Positions 34,993 through 44,713 are shown, numbered from the stretch's first letter. The stretch is DNA of 63,623 nucleotides from DTU015 sp964406505 (GCA_964406505.1 CAYORX010000009.1:1-63623), one strand, 5' to 3'. The notes: generated by a model not told the origin, from the sequence alone. Made by a program: numbers and translations.

Positions 34993-37866
34993 ATTTTTAA
35001 AAAAGCACTCAAAATATTACTGTCTATCTCTTTGCTGGTTTCAATGTTCGGCTTTTTAAGTTCGACTGAAGTAAACGCAGCACCCATTCAAAGAGCAAAA
35101 ATAGCATCATACAAACAACCCGTAAATGCCAATGCAGCATACCTAGCGATTAAAAACAATCTTTCATCTATAGGTGCAGATATACTTATGCAAGGCTCAG
35201 ATGTTACAGGCAAAGGGCAAATTATAGGTATAGTCGATACAGGCGTTGACCCGCTTATGCCCGGCTTCATAAATAAAGATGGTACATCTAAAATCATAAA
35301 ATGGACAGACATTACTAACGAAGGCCAAGGGATCATTTTAGGCAAATACAAAGCACAAGGCAGTTTTGTAGTAATGGACGATATACGCCTTAACGTAGAA
35401 TCATTAAAAAGTAAAAGCGATACTTACATAGTAGGTAAACTTCCCGATGTATTGACAGATGAAGATATATACTTCGTGGCTTATGACCCTGTGACTTCAG
35501 GCGTGTTTGAAAAAGTAGCTGTAGATACCCAATTGAACCAAATCTTCAAAGAACAAGATACGATGTTTGAATATGACCGCATGAGGCAAACTGTGAAAAT
35601 CAAGATCGATTCTCAAAAATCATTATGCTTGGTTTTGTCATCCATAGAACCTAATGGCGAAAAAATTGTTTTTGGATTCGATAAACACGGTCACGGTACA
35701 GCTATGGCATCTATAATAGCGGGTTACGGCCAAAGCGGTGTATCACCAGAATCTGAATTTATAGTAGCAAAAGTAATGAGCACAACAGGCTACGGCACTT
35801 GGAATAACATTATCAAGGGTATCGAATACTGCATTCGAAATGGCGCACATGTAGTGCTTGTAGGCGCAGTTTCAGAAAACCCAGTATCTCCGTCGTTATG
35901 GGCCTCTGTAGAAAGATTAGCGCAAGCAAATAAAACACATATCGTAATGCCTTCAGGCAATACAGGCCCCGGTGTAGGAACCCTTACAATTACAAGTTCG
36001 TGGAACGGACTCGTAATAGCATCTGGGTACTATCCAGCATCTACATTTAATGCACTATTCAGTTCGAGAATTAGTAGCGATTCTTTTTACCCTTATTCTT
36101 CCTGCGGTCCTAATTCAGAAGGCGGCAGAGGTGTTTCAGTAACAGCACCCGCTGTCACCGCAGTACCGGAACCTGGTTATCATGAAACGCTTAAATTTGT
36201 GTTAATGGACGGAACATCAGTTTCTGCGGCTTATGCCGCAGGCTCTGTAGCGCTTTTAAGGCAAGGGGCGCAGCAGTTTGGATTGGATCCCTTAACCAGC
36301 ACCTCATTAAGTCTTTTAGATGGTGCATGCCCTATTGAAGAACTTTTACCAGTAGAACAAGGGTATGGGTCTATTAACTTAGTGAAAGCATGGTATTTGC
36401 TCGCCAAAGGCATAGGCGATACGAGACTTAAGTTGGTACGTAAATGGAAAGGTGACGTATCAGGCGATGGTGTGTGGTTACGCGGCAATGCCCTAGGAGC
36501 CTTACCTGTATGGGTAGATAATTTTGCGCCATCATATAGGCATGTAGAAATAGAAACTAATGTAGATTGGCTTAAAAGCCAAAGCAACTTTTTAGATATT
36601 TCGCCTGTATCCCAAAGGTCAACTGTGATATATGGGTTAGATGAATTACCCCCCGGTTTTTACTCAGGCGATGTTTTAGCACATGATCTATCTACCGTAG
36701 CCATAGATGGCAAAATTACTATAAGCATGTCTTTGCCTAATGAGTATGACGAACGCGAGAATGTGACATTTCCTGTGACTTTGGGAGGCGATGAAACTTT
36801 AGCAAGGCGGTTTGTCTCTGTACCTCAAAGTGCCCAAAGTCTTTCTTTTAATATAGAAGCGGTAGGCACAGGGGCACGTTTTATGTTGTATAACCCAGAA
36901 GGATTGTTGGTAGAAGAAGCATGGGTTGAAGGCACAAGAAGTTTTAAAGTAGGACTGCCTACTGAGGGGCTTTGGCAGATATGTTTATTTCAAGATCCCC
37001 AAGACGGCTACAGTGGCAAAACTGTTGTGCTTGTTGAAAGTTTTCTTAGCGGAGTGAGCATTGAAGATTCAGGTGTTTTAGGAAACACACACAAATTTGT
37101 CGCAAAAAGCGACGAGCGTGCACCTGTGATTTTGAGTTACCTTAGCTCAAATTCGACCAGTGAATGGCGCGAAAGGAAATCTACCATGATTTTTCCAGGT
37201 CAAGCAACCTTTTTGCCTATCGTTGAAGTACCTGCACACGCTGAAAGCATTTGTCTTAGGTTTGGTTCAACCAAACCTGGCGTTTTAAGAACCTTTATAT
37301 ATCACTTCGATGAATCTTTAGACAAATGGGTTGAAATTGGAGACGCATTTCTTGACGATACATGTTTTGGGCAAATTTGCATAAACAACCCGGCTAAAGG
37401 CAGGTATTTAGCTACAGTTGAAGCTTACACCTCTGAGCTGCCCGTATATTCAGAGATAGATTACTTCATGGTTAAATCTGGCGAAACTATAGACGGTAGT
37501 CCAGCAGGCGGTCTTATTCTCCTCGATAGAGGTACGACATCGATAGATGTTCCTGTTGCAAAAAGTCTTGATTCACCTGCGACGATAGTAATTAGAAAAG
37601 GAGTCAAAGGTGAAGTGCTTGGGCTCATAGAAAGGGCGGGAGCATTTGAGCCTGCTATCGTTCAATTGGGCGGAACAGGTGAATTAAAGACGTTCAGAGC
37701 ATTTAAACAAGAAGGGTTAGTCACTACTGATGCCCATATTACCATTGGCAATAAAGCATATCAGCTTAACAAGGGAAAAGTGACCGCACCCTTTTCATTA
37801 CTTGATATAGATTATGGGCTTTATCAGATATCAGAAAATAGGGGTATGTTTCGATTTAGCATATAA
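34993..37866 (+). CDS. Secreted S8 (subtilisin-like) serine protease, tripeptidyl-peptidase II-like spacing; probable ATT start
   Basis: Large secreted protease, about 957 residues. Catalytic residues: Asp in VDTGVDPLMPG (about 83), His in HGHGTAMAS (about 235), Ser in DGTSVSAAYA (about 411), with the oxyanion Asn in MPSGNTGPG. The D-H distance of about 150 and the TGVDP..PG motif resemble tripeptidyl-peptidase II. The C-terminal 500 residues are beta-rich. Start: the first canonical codon (TTG 35032) would cut off the basic n-region of a textbook signal peptide (FKKALKILLSISLLVSMFG). The SD GGGGAGGG at 34978-34985 points to ATT at 34993, seven bases away. Probably supplies peptides for fermentation, or processes the S-layer. 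Confidence 0.85.
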   Translation: MFKKALKILLSISLLVSMFGFLSSTEVNAAPIQRAKIASYKQPVNANAAYLAIKNNLSSIGADILMQGSDVTGKGQIIGIVDTGVDPLMPGFINKDGTSKIIKWTDITNEGQGIILGKYKAQGSFVVMDDIRLNVESLKSKSDTYIVGKLPDVLTDEDIYFVAYDPVTSGVFEKVAVDTQLNQIFKEQDTMFEYDRMRQTVKIKIDSQKSLCLVLSSIEPNGEKIVFGFDKHGHGTAMASIIAGYGQSGVSPESEFIVAKVMSTTGYGTWNNIIKGIEYCIRNGAHVVLVGAVSENPVSPSLWASVERLAQANKTHIVMPSGNTGPGVGTLTITSSWNGLVIASGYYPASTFNALFSSRISSDSFYPYSSCGPNSEGGRGVSVTAPAVTAVPEPGYHETLKFVLMDGTSVSAAYAAGSVALLRQGAQQFGLDPLTSTSLSLLDGACPIEELLPVEQGYGSINLVKAWYLLAKGIGDTRLKLVRKWKGDVSGDGVWLRGNALGALPVWVDNFAPSYRHVEIETNVDWLKSQSNFLDISPVSQRSTVIYGLDELPPGFYSGDVLAHDLSTVAIDGKITISMSLPNEYDERENVTFPVTLGGDETLARRFVSVPQSAQSLSFNIEAVGTGARFMLYNPEGLLVEEAWVEGTRSFKVGLPTEGLWQICLFQDPQDGYSGKTVVLVESFLSGVSIEDSGVLGNTHKFVAKSDERAPVILSYLSSNSTSEWRERKSTMIFPGQATFLPIVEVPAHAESICLRFGSTKPGVLRTFIYHFDESLDKWVEIGDAFLDDTCFGQICINNPAKGRYLATVEAYTSELPVYSEIDYFMVKSGETIDGSPAGGLILLDRGTTSIDVPVAKSLDSPATIVIRKGVKGEVLGLIERAGAFEPAIVQLGGTGELKTFRAFKQEGLVTTDAHITIGNKAYQLNKGKVTAPFSLLDIDYGLYQISENRGMFRFSI

Positions 37867-37912
37867 CCGTATACTTTAAAATGAGCCAAGTTTTGCTTGA
37901 GGAGTTGTATAA

Positions 37913-39373
37913 ATGTTTCGTATTCGACAGGGTTTAAACAAAAAAAGGATCGCAACGCTGATTTTAGCGTGCCTAATTTGTACAACCGTTATTTCACCAG
38001 TTTTTGCAGAAACAGCATCTGATAAACCTAAAACGTTTACGGTAGAGATGCCCATTGAAGAAGAACCTTTGTTCAATTTATTTCAAGATTTGAAAGATAT
38101 AATCCTCAACCTTTACCCAAACCCTGTCGATAGCGAAACCCTTTACCTAGGGGCTATAAGAGGGCTTTTTGAGTCGATAGACGATCCCTATTCTCAATAC
38201 TTGGACAAGCAAGAGTACAAAAGTTTGTCACAAGATATGGAAGGTGATTTCAGCGGTATTGGGGTCTCGATACAGCTCATAAGCGGCAATGTAACCGTCG
38301 TAAGCGTTTTTAAAAGTTCCCCGGCAGATAAGGCAGGTATGCAATCCGGTGACGTGATAATCGGGGTAGACGGCGCTGATATTCAAGGTAAAGGCACTCA
38401 GCACGCTTCTAATTTGCTAAGAGGTGAAGCAGGTACAAGGGTTGGCGTTACCGTGTTTCGACCGCGCACAGGCGAAAAGCTTAATTTAACTATGATGAGA
38501 AGCCGCATATTTGCCCATGCATTAGAAATGGAAGATCTAGGCGATGATATGTTTTATATATGCATCAGTCAGTTTACTTCCACCACAAGCCGCGATTTTT
38601 CGCTGCTCATGGAACTTTTACGCAGAAAAGGGGTTAAGGGTATTATCCTTGATCTTAGAGATAATCCCGGTGGGCTTTTAGATGCTGCAGTCGATGTAGC
38701 AAGTGAACTTGTGCCAAGAGGCCCTATAGTAGAATTGAGACGAAAGCACTTTAAACAGGTAATCGGGAGTGATAAAGACAATGAAGTAATACCTACCGTA
38801 ATACTCGTCAACCAAGGCTCTGCAAGCGCATCTGAGATAGTAGCCGGAGCAGTAAGAGACAGAGGTAAAGCTATATTAGTAGGTGAAAGAACTTTCGGCA
38901 AAGCTTCTGTTCAAACTATGTTTCCCCTAAGTGGTGATTTAGGCGGTTTTAAGCTCACTATCGGAGAATATTACACACCCTCAGGCAAAGCGATATCGGG
39001 CGTGGGGCTTAAGCCTAATATTGCTATAGAGCAGGAGCGAATAATTGTACCCGATACCTTAATATATGATCGGCCTTTGCGAGAGGGCTCAATTGGTCTT
39101 GATGTTTTGGCGTTACAAGAGTCTTTAGAGTTTTTAGGTTATACTCCAGGTGCAAAAGATGGTATTTTCGGTCCCAAAACTCAAAAAGCTTTATATGCAT
39201 TTTTCAAAGATTACTCCAAAAAACCAACAAAAACAGTAGATAAAGATGCGATTTTATCTATAAACGGAGCCGTGTCTGAAAAAACGGTTAACGTACGCGA
39301 CAAAGTTTTAGAAGAAGCTAAAATATTGCTAAGCCATTGGCTAGAGTTAGATGGTCACGCTTTAACCGATTGA
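37913..39373 (+). CDS. Carboxy-terminal processing protease (S41) with peptidoglycan-binding domain
   Basis: 486 residues. An N-terminal signal/anchor (about 14-34) precedes a PDZ domain (GIGVSIQLISGNVTVV..ADKAGMQSGDVI) and the S41 core, with catalytic Ser in NQGSASASEIVAGA and Lys in GERTFGKASVQ. A C-terminal PG_binding_1 domain (VLALQESLEFLGYTPGAKDG) targets the wall. ATG start after GAGGAG. Its 3' end overlaps the convergent wzz-like gene by 19 bases. Confidence 0.93.
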   Translation: MFRIRQGLNKKRIATLILACLICTTVISPVFAETASDKPKTFTVEMPIEEEPLFNLFQDLKDIILNLYPNPVDSETLYLGAIRGLFESIDDPYSQYLDKQEYKSLSQDMEGDFSGIGVSIQLISGNVTVVSVFKSSPADKAGMQSGDVIIGVDGADIQGKGTQHASNLLRGEAGTRVGVTVFRPRTGEKLNLTMMRSRIFAHALEMEDLGDDMFYICISQFTSTTSRDFSLLMELLRRKGVKGIILDLRDNPGGLLDAAVDVASELVPRGPIVELRRKHFKQVIGSDKDNEVIPTVILVNQGSASASEIVAGAVRDRGKAILVGERTFGKASVQTMFPLSGDLGGFKLTIGEYYTPSGKAISGVGLKPNIAIEQERIIVPDTLIYDRPLREGSIGLDVLALQESLEFLGYTPGAKDGIFGPKTQKALYAFFKDYSKKPTKTVDKDAILSINGAVSEKTVNVRDKVLEEAKILLSHWLELDGHALTD

Positions 39374-40566
39374 TCTGCTTCGGCAGATGAACGCCAATAC
39401 TCAATGAAAAATACCGCAAGCACAGACAAAAAGCCCCCAAGTACGGCAGATACGGCAACATTGAGCATCTTGCGCGGTTTAATAGGGCTTTTGGGAGCAA
39501 TAGCTGGAGCCGCAATTATCACCTCGGCAATGGAACTTTGCGCATCTATAATCGCGTTATCAAGTGTATGGAGCTCAAGGTTCAAACTACTCATAGTGCT
39601 CTCAAGCTCCCTTATTTGCCTGTCAGCTTCCAAATACTCTTCGTAAACTAAGCTGTATTGCTCTTCGAGCAAAGGTATTTTTGCTTGAGTTTTGTCTAGA
39701 CGAATTTCAAGTTCTTGTAGTTCGATTTGTTTGGATATAAGATCGATTTCCAATTGCTGATAAGTTTGATTAGGAATTTGAGTAACATTGCCAGCCCAGT
39801 CTGGAGGCCCAGGAACCGCTTTAGGTGTAGAGGCTAGCAATCGTTTTAACTCTTCGATACCTTTCGAAAGTTCTGTCTGTTTTACATCACTTATTGTGAA
39901 ATTAGCTTTCCATTGGTTGATTTCAGATGCCAACCAGCTCACTTCACTTTTCATAATATTAATCTTACTCGATTGTCGCAGTTGGTTGAGTTCTTTTCTC
40001 GCATCATCGAGCGCTATCTGAGTGGTGTTACGCCTGTCATCCAAAATTTCCAAATTTGTTGCTATAGACTCTAAACTTTTATTTTGAACAAACTCACCGT
40101 AAAGGTCAGCCACCGTATTCGCAATTTTAGACGCTCTTACAGGGTCTTTGTCTTGAACTTTGATGGTAGTTAGTTCACCTGATTTTCCAGAAATAGATAA
40201 CGCACTTCCTAATTGACCGGGCGTGTATCGCTCCTCATCAGACAAGTTAAGCTGCCCAATTACTTCAGCTAAAAAGTAATCACTTTTTATAACTTCGTGG
40301 GGGATCGAATCTTTAGACACTATAATTTGAGTTGAAGCTTCATATACAGGTTTTAATACGAAAAAACTAATCACCCCAGCAATGAGCATCGAGGCCAAAG
40401 TGATAGAGATTATAAGAGTTTTCCATTTCCACAATATGCTTATGTATTCCCGTAAATCGATCTCATCTTCGTAGTGATAAGGATAATATGCAGAACCGTA
40501 TCCTGTTTGGCTCAAAAGTTGCTCAGGCGGTTGTTTCCCTTTTGTGTATTCTCGTCTTTGACTCAA
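39355..40566 (-). CDS. Wzz-type polysaccharide chain-length determinant
   Basis: 403 residues with the membrane topology of a polysaccharide co-polymerase: helix 1 at about 50-72 after the DLREYISILWKWK motif, a long periplasm-facing coiled coil (about 150-340), and helix 2 at about 375-397 after the proline motif APKSPIKPRKM. No tyrosine-kinase domain is attached. The TTG start overlaps the stop of the polymerase gene (TTGA), with AAGGATG as SD. It regulates the length of a surface glycan, probably a wall polymer in this Gram-positive-type cell. Confidence 0.9.
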   Translation of the reverse strand: MSQRREYTKGKQPPEQLLSQTGYGSAYYPYHYEDEIDLREYISILWKWKTLIISITLASMLIAGVISFFVLKPVYEASTQIIVSKDSIPHEVIKSDYFLAEVIGQLNLSDEERYTPGQLGSALSISGKSGELTTIKVQDKDPVRASKIANTVADLYGEFVQNKSLESIATNLEILDDRRNTTQIALDDARKELNQLRQSSKINIMKSEVSWLASEINQWKANFTISDVKQTELSKGIEELKRLLASTPKAVPGPPDWAGNVTQIPNQTYQQLEIDLISKQIELQELEIRLDKTQAKIPLLEEQYSLVYEEYLEADRQIRELESTMSSLNLELHTLDNAIIDAQSSIAEVIIAAPAIAPKSPIKPRKMLNVAVSAVLGGFLSVLAVFFIEYWRSSAEADQSVKA

Positions 40567-43145
40567 CTTGGTTCATCCTTTTTACTTAATATTCCGTAAA
40601 TCTGTACGGCGGCTTCCACAACCTGTTCATCAACCTCAGCCTTTTTCGGAAGTTCTACTTCGGTACCGGTTGCCTGTCTCAAAGCTTCTAGCCATGTGCC
40701 CGCTTGATCTCTGGTATCTGATTTTTTACCTGCTGAAGTCAGGTATTCTACGCACTTTTCAAGGTTTCCTTCCAAAAAATGCACTTGTCCTAAGGCAAGT
40801 GAAATTGGTTCGCTAACATCAAGTCGACTCGGTTTAAATACTTTAGCGTAAACTCCAGTAACCCTAGATTTTTGCTCATCGAGCTTTAAAGGAATTTCTT
40901 TAATTATATCTCCATAGCTCATCGCAGTATCGATATATTGTTGTCTTGCATCGGAATCTTCGCTAAATAGCGCCCAACTCGAGTGGATCATTATCGCTTG
41001 TCTTGCAGATTTAGCTAAGTTTTCATAAAACTGCACATCTAGCGGGATCATCTCAGTTATTTCTATCGCCACTTCTGTGCTTTCATCGTAAAGTTCCGCC
41101 GAATAAAGCATTTGATACTCTGCCATACGGTCATTAAGGTCATGAGGGTTTTTGTTTCTAGCCATGCACAGCATCGCCTTGCCTAAGTTAGCCGAACTGG
41201 GATCTTGGGTTTGCCGGTACTCCTGGAAATAATTTTCAGCAATTTTCATCATGTAAGCTGAAGTATAGGGGTCATATTCAATAGCTTTGTACATCAGATC
41301 TAGCGCATTTTGCTCATTACCTTGGCGAAATTCCCGGATACCTGCACTGCCGTAAGCCATGCCCTGATAAAGCCTGTTTGAAGGAATCATTATCACCATA
41401 GCGAGCACAACTAAAGTGAGCGCATCGAAAACAAATCTCCAACCAGTTGCGCTTGACTTTTTACCTTTGAAAGTTTTGAAGAACTTAGTGCCTGAAGCCT
41501 TCAACTTGTTTTCAACGGAACCGGTTCCAAAGGCAGAAACAGCATTAGCGGAACCTATAAGGCTGCCAGATGCAGCGTAAAGTGCCATAGCTATCGCCGG
41601 TAATGACAAATCAAAGTCAGCAGAGCTATGAAGCACTAGCGCCAAAACAGCAAAGGTAATAGACACGAGTTCTGATGCAAGTTCAGTAGGTATTTTAACG
41701 CCATTTTTATCGCCTACTACAATCATTCGCCATGCTTTAAACGCTAACCAAAACAACCCTAACCAAAATGCAGCGTAAGCTATAAGACCGGGAAAACCGA
41801 CTTCTACCAACACTTGAGCGAAATGATTATGAGTTTCAGTAAACCAATAAAGGCTCCTTTGATACTTGTGGTAAAGAAGATTCCAACCTCCCGCACCTGT
41901 TCCAAAGGGATTATCTTTAGCTATTAAATAAGCGTCTTTAGTTGCAAAAAATCTAGCTAGCAGACTCCTGTCACTAAGCCTTATAGATTTGAAACGTTTA
42001 ATAACGGCTTCAGGAATTATCTTAGACATTATGTCAAGTCCGACCTGAGTCGAAAACGCCAATATCAACGCTACAGCGACCACAGCACCTAATAGCATAG
42101 GTAAGTGCTTTGATTTAGAAACTGGTTTTACTTCCGGTTGCGGTTCAACAGGGTTCCAGCCAGACTTTTTAAACCGTTTTTTCGCATTAGACTCACGATG
42201 GTTTCCAAGTTCTATTCCAAATTTGCTTAAAGCGCGTTCATCACGTCTAGATTTAATGAAAGTAGATGCGTAGCTTCTGAATATTTCCGCAACCAGGCAA
42301 ACAGCGGCACCCAGTAGAATGTATTTTTGAACTAAAGCGTATTCCTTTTTGGGTATGGCTGCGGCCATAGGTACGTTGACCAAAAGTACCGGAGTTAAAG
42401 CCGTGACGAAGCGAGAAAAAATTGCACCACGCACGTCTTTGGGCAGTGATACAAAATAAGCTAGCAAAACCGCGGCAAAAATAATCCAAGTTGCTCTAGA
42501 GTATGAGAGTACTATAACTAGAAGAACAGTAAAGGTTGAAAGTGAAAAGATGATTTGACTGAGCCATCGGGCCCATGATCTTTTGAAACTTTTAGATTCC
42601 AACCACGTGTGAAGCGCGATAAAGCAGACGAACATTTCATAGGCTGCTAAAGCATTGGGATATTGGAAACTTCCGTAAATCCTCGAACCTACTACCGCAT
42701 CTTTGTAATTGACGATTCCCGCGGCGCTTAAAAGCCCAACCATGGCAGCCACCACACCGCTGGCTACGATGGACCATCTGAGCAGTATGTTTGAATGCTT
42801 TTGTTTAGAAGCGTATTTGGCAGATAGAAAAACCCCTAGATAAACGCAATATTTTAAAGCGCCGTCTATAGCACTACCTTTGCCTTTAGCCCAAAAGAAA
42901 GTAAGCCCGTAAAGTATGACCACGGCAAGTAGAGCTAAATCTGGCATGGGATCCCACAGCGTGTCTGACCGAATAAGTATAATAACTGCTACAGCGATGA
43001 AAAACCACGCAGCATTAGTGAAAAACGGAAGATAATCTTCCCTAAAAAACATCCCCCTTTCTATAGGGGTTAGAATTAATATTGTTGCAATGCCCAAAGA
43101 TATTAGGCAAGGCAATATAATCGACCAAGATATTTTTTTAGCCAT
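40563..43145 (-). CDS. Wzy/O-antigen-ligase family membrane protein with C-terminal TPR-like region
   Basis: 860 residues from the ATG at 43145, preceded by GGGAGGG; the ATG at 43178 lies before that SD. About twelve membrane helices with a Wzy_C-type core (GTGAGGWNLLYHKYQ and ETHNHFAQVLVEVG, the loop that carries conserved His). A 50-residue basic cytoplasmic insertion lies near 320-370. The C-terminal 270 residues are helical repeats that look TPR-like (AYGSAGIREFRQGNEQNALDL). It acts in polymerisation or transfer of a surface polysaccharide, together with the downstream wzz. Confidence 0.85.
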   Translation of the reverse strand: MAKKISWSIILPCLISLGIATILILTPIERGMFFREDYLPFFTNAAWFFIAVAVIILIRSDTLWDPMPDLALLAVVILYGLTFFWAKGKGSAIDGALKYCVYLGVFLSAKYASKQKHSNILLRWSIVASGVVAAMVGLLSAAGIVNYKDAVVGSRIYGSFQYPNALAAYEMFVCFIALHTWLESKSFKRSWARWLSQIIFSLSTFTVLLVIVLSYSRATWIIFAAVLLAYFVSLPKDVRGAIFSRFVTALTPVLLVNVPMAAAIPKKEYALVQKYILLGAAVCLVAEIFRSYASTFIKSRRDERALSKFGIELGNHRESNAKKRFKKSGWNPVEPQPEVKPVSKSKHLPMLLGAVVAVALILAFSTQVGLDIMSKIIPEAVIKRFKSIRLSDRSLLARFFATKDAYLIAKDNPFGTGAGGWNLLYHKYQRSLYWFTETHNHFAQVLVEVGFPGLIAYAAFWLGLFWLAFKAWRMIVVGDKNGVKIPTELASELVSITFAVLALVLHSSADFDLSLPAIAMALYAASGSLIGSANAVSAFGTGSVENKLKASGTKFFKTFKGKKSSATGWRFVFDALTLVVLAMVIMIPSNRLYQGMAYGSAGIREFRQGNEQNALDLMYKAIEYDPYTSAYMMKIAENYFQEYRQTQDPSSANLGKAMLCMARNKNPHDLNDRMAEYQMLYSAELYDESTEVAIEITEMIPLDVQFYENLAKSARQAIMIHSSWALFSEDSDARQQYIDTAMSYGDIIKEIPLKLDEQKSRVTGVYAKVFKPSRLDVSEPISLALGQVHFLEGNLEKCVEYLTSAGKKSDTRDQAGTWLEALRQATGTEVELPKKAEVDEQVVEAAVQIYGILSKKDEPS

Positions 43146-43240
43146 AGATGACCCTCCCAGGCTAACATAATTCGGCATTTGAGAAAAAACTCCTTGTAAC
43201 TTAGGGGCTTTGCTGCGTAAAACTGCCGCACTTTTTTGTC

Positions 43241-43269
43241 AGAATACTAGAAATCACCCTTATAAACAA
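43241..43269 (-). promoter_or_regulatory. Possible sigma-70 promoter of the wzy-wzz unit
   Basis: On the minus strand, TTGTTT (43269-43264), 17-base spacer, TATTCT (43246-43241). Both hexamers deviate from consensus by two or fewer bases. Start near 43234, leaving about 89 untranslated bases. Confidence 0.45.
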
Positions 43270-43393
43270 CACATGTTATGCGCTTGGCTGTAATCAGTTG
43301 CTTTGAGCATCATTTTCTTAGTAATATATGGATGAAGTGCATTCGCGTACAAGAAAATAAAACCCATCGATTATCATCACAGGAGTGATTCCC

Positions 43394-43801
43394 GTGGAAC
43401 GAAAACCTTCCCCAGTTCCGTCTGCTAAGCCTATTGAAGCGTTTTTGCGTGTAAGGATAAGCCAATCTGATGCCCACTATGGCGGTGGACTCGTAGCCGG
43501 TTCAAAGGTTCTTGAGTATTTCGGTGATGTGGCGACAGAACTTTGTATACGTCACGATGGTGATGAAGGGCTGTTTGCAACGTATGAAAGTGTAGAGTTT
43601 AAAGCACCCGTGTTCGCAGGCGAATTTTTAGAGATGCGCGGTCGCATAGTGCACGTAGGCAGAAGGTCAAGAAAACTCGAGATGGAAGCCCATAAAGTGA
43701 TTGTACCGGAACCTGCTAAAGGTCCGTCTAAAGCTAAAGTGTTACAAGAGCCGATTTTGGTTGCAAGGGCAACAGGCATTGTAGTTATTCCCAAAAATTA
43801 A
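43394..43801 (+). CDS. kal: 3-aminobutyryl-CoA ammonia-lyase
   Basis: Removes ammonia from 3-aminobutyryl-CoA to give crotonyl-CoA, late in lysine fermentation. A small hot-dog-fold protein, 135 residues from the GTG at 43394; the GTG at 43385 overlaps the AGGAG SD. Characteristic segments: RISQSDAHYGGGLVAGSKVLEYFGD and SVEFKAPVFAGEF. Directly before kce, its known partner in the pathway. Confidence 0.92.
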   Translation: MERKPSPVPSAKPIEAFLRVRISQSDAHYGGGLVAGSKVLEYFGDVATELCIRHDGDEGLFATYESVEFKAPVFAGEFLEMRGRIVHVGRRSRKLEMEAHKVIVPEPAKGPSKAKVLQEPILVARATGIVVIPKN

Positions 43802-43863
43802 GTTGATTGAACCTCGGTTTATTGTTTCTTATCAAAAGGTCATTTTTGAAGGAGGATAAATTT

Positions 43864-44682
43864 ATGGATCCTTTAATCATCACCGTTGCTCCCGTAGGGG
43901 CAGAAGTTACCAAAGAACACAATCCAAACGTACCTTATACTCCACAGGAAATCGCAGAAGAATGTTACCGAGCTTGGAACGAAGGAGCAGTATTAGCTCA
44001 TATTCACGCAAGAAATCCAGACGGCACTTCCACCCAATCACCTGAAGTCTACTCTCGCACCATCGAATTAATCAAAGAAAAAACCGACATGTTCATACAG
44101 ATTTCTGTAGGCGGAGAAGTAGGTATGACTAACGAAGAAAGGGTGCAGCCTGTATCGCTCAAGCCGGACATGGCAACACTTACATGCGGTACATGTAATT
44201 TCGGTCGAGATATTTTTACCAACTCAATAAACGACATCGAGTTTTTCGCCAAAGCTATGAAAGAAAACGGGGTAATGCCCGAACTTGAAATTTTCGAAGT
44301 TGGAATGATAGAAACAGCAAAGAAACTCGCATTAAAAAAACTCATTGAACTTCCAGGTCATTTTGACTTCGTAATGGGTGTTCCGGGAGCCATTTCAGGA
44401 GATTACCGAAATCTCACACATATGGCGGCGATGATTCCCGATGGTTCTACATGGACAGTGGCCGGTATAGGTCGACATGAATTGCCCTTGGGTGCCATGG
44501 CAATAGTAATGGGGGGTCATGTGCGTGTAGGATTTGAAGACAACATATATTATTCTAGAGGTGTAAAGGCTGAATCAAATGCCCAACTCGTTGCTAGAAT
44601 GGTAAGATTGGCTGAAGAACTTGGGCGTCCTGTGGCAAATGTATCTGAAGCAAGAAAAACGCTAAGATTACCAAAGAAGTAA
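43864..44682 (+). CDS. kce: 3-keto-5-aminohexanoate cleavage enzyme
   Basis: Zinc-dependent BKACE-family enzyme: 3-keto-5-aminohexanoate + acetyl-CoA gives acetoacetate + 3-aminobutyryl-CoA. 272 residues from the ATG at 43864 after GAAGGAGG. The zinc histidines HIHARNPDG are in place, as are the N-terminal ITVAPVGAEVTKEHNPNVPYTP and the C-terminal GGHVRVGFEDN. Together with kal it forms the second lysine locus, 16 kb from kdd-kam. Confidence 0.94.
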   Translation: MDPLIITVAPVGAEVTKEHNPNVPYTPQEIAEECYRAWNEGAVLAHIHARNPDGTSTQSPEVYSRTIELIKEKTDMFIQISVGGEVGMTNEERVQPVSLKPDMATLTCGTCNFGRDIFTNSINDIEFFAKAMKENGVMPELEIFEVGMIETAKKLALKKLIELPGHFDFVMGVPGAISGDYRNLTHMAAMIPDGSTWTVAGIGRHELPLGAMAIVMGGHVRVGFEDNIYYSRGVKAESNAQLVARMVRLAEELGRPVANVSEARKTLRLPKK

Positions 44683-44713
44683 AAGAAATACTCATAAAAA
44701 GAGGTGGCCTTGC

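Noticed and set aside
43285..43302. Possible -24/-12 promoter (TTGGCTG..GTTGC) before kal
   Set aside because: GG and GC are 14 bases apart instead of 12, which sigma-54 does not tolerate; no activator-site motif nearby.
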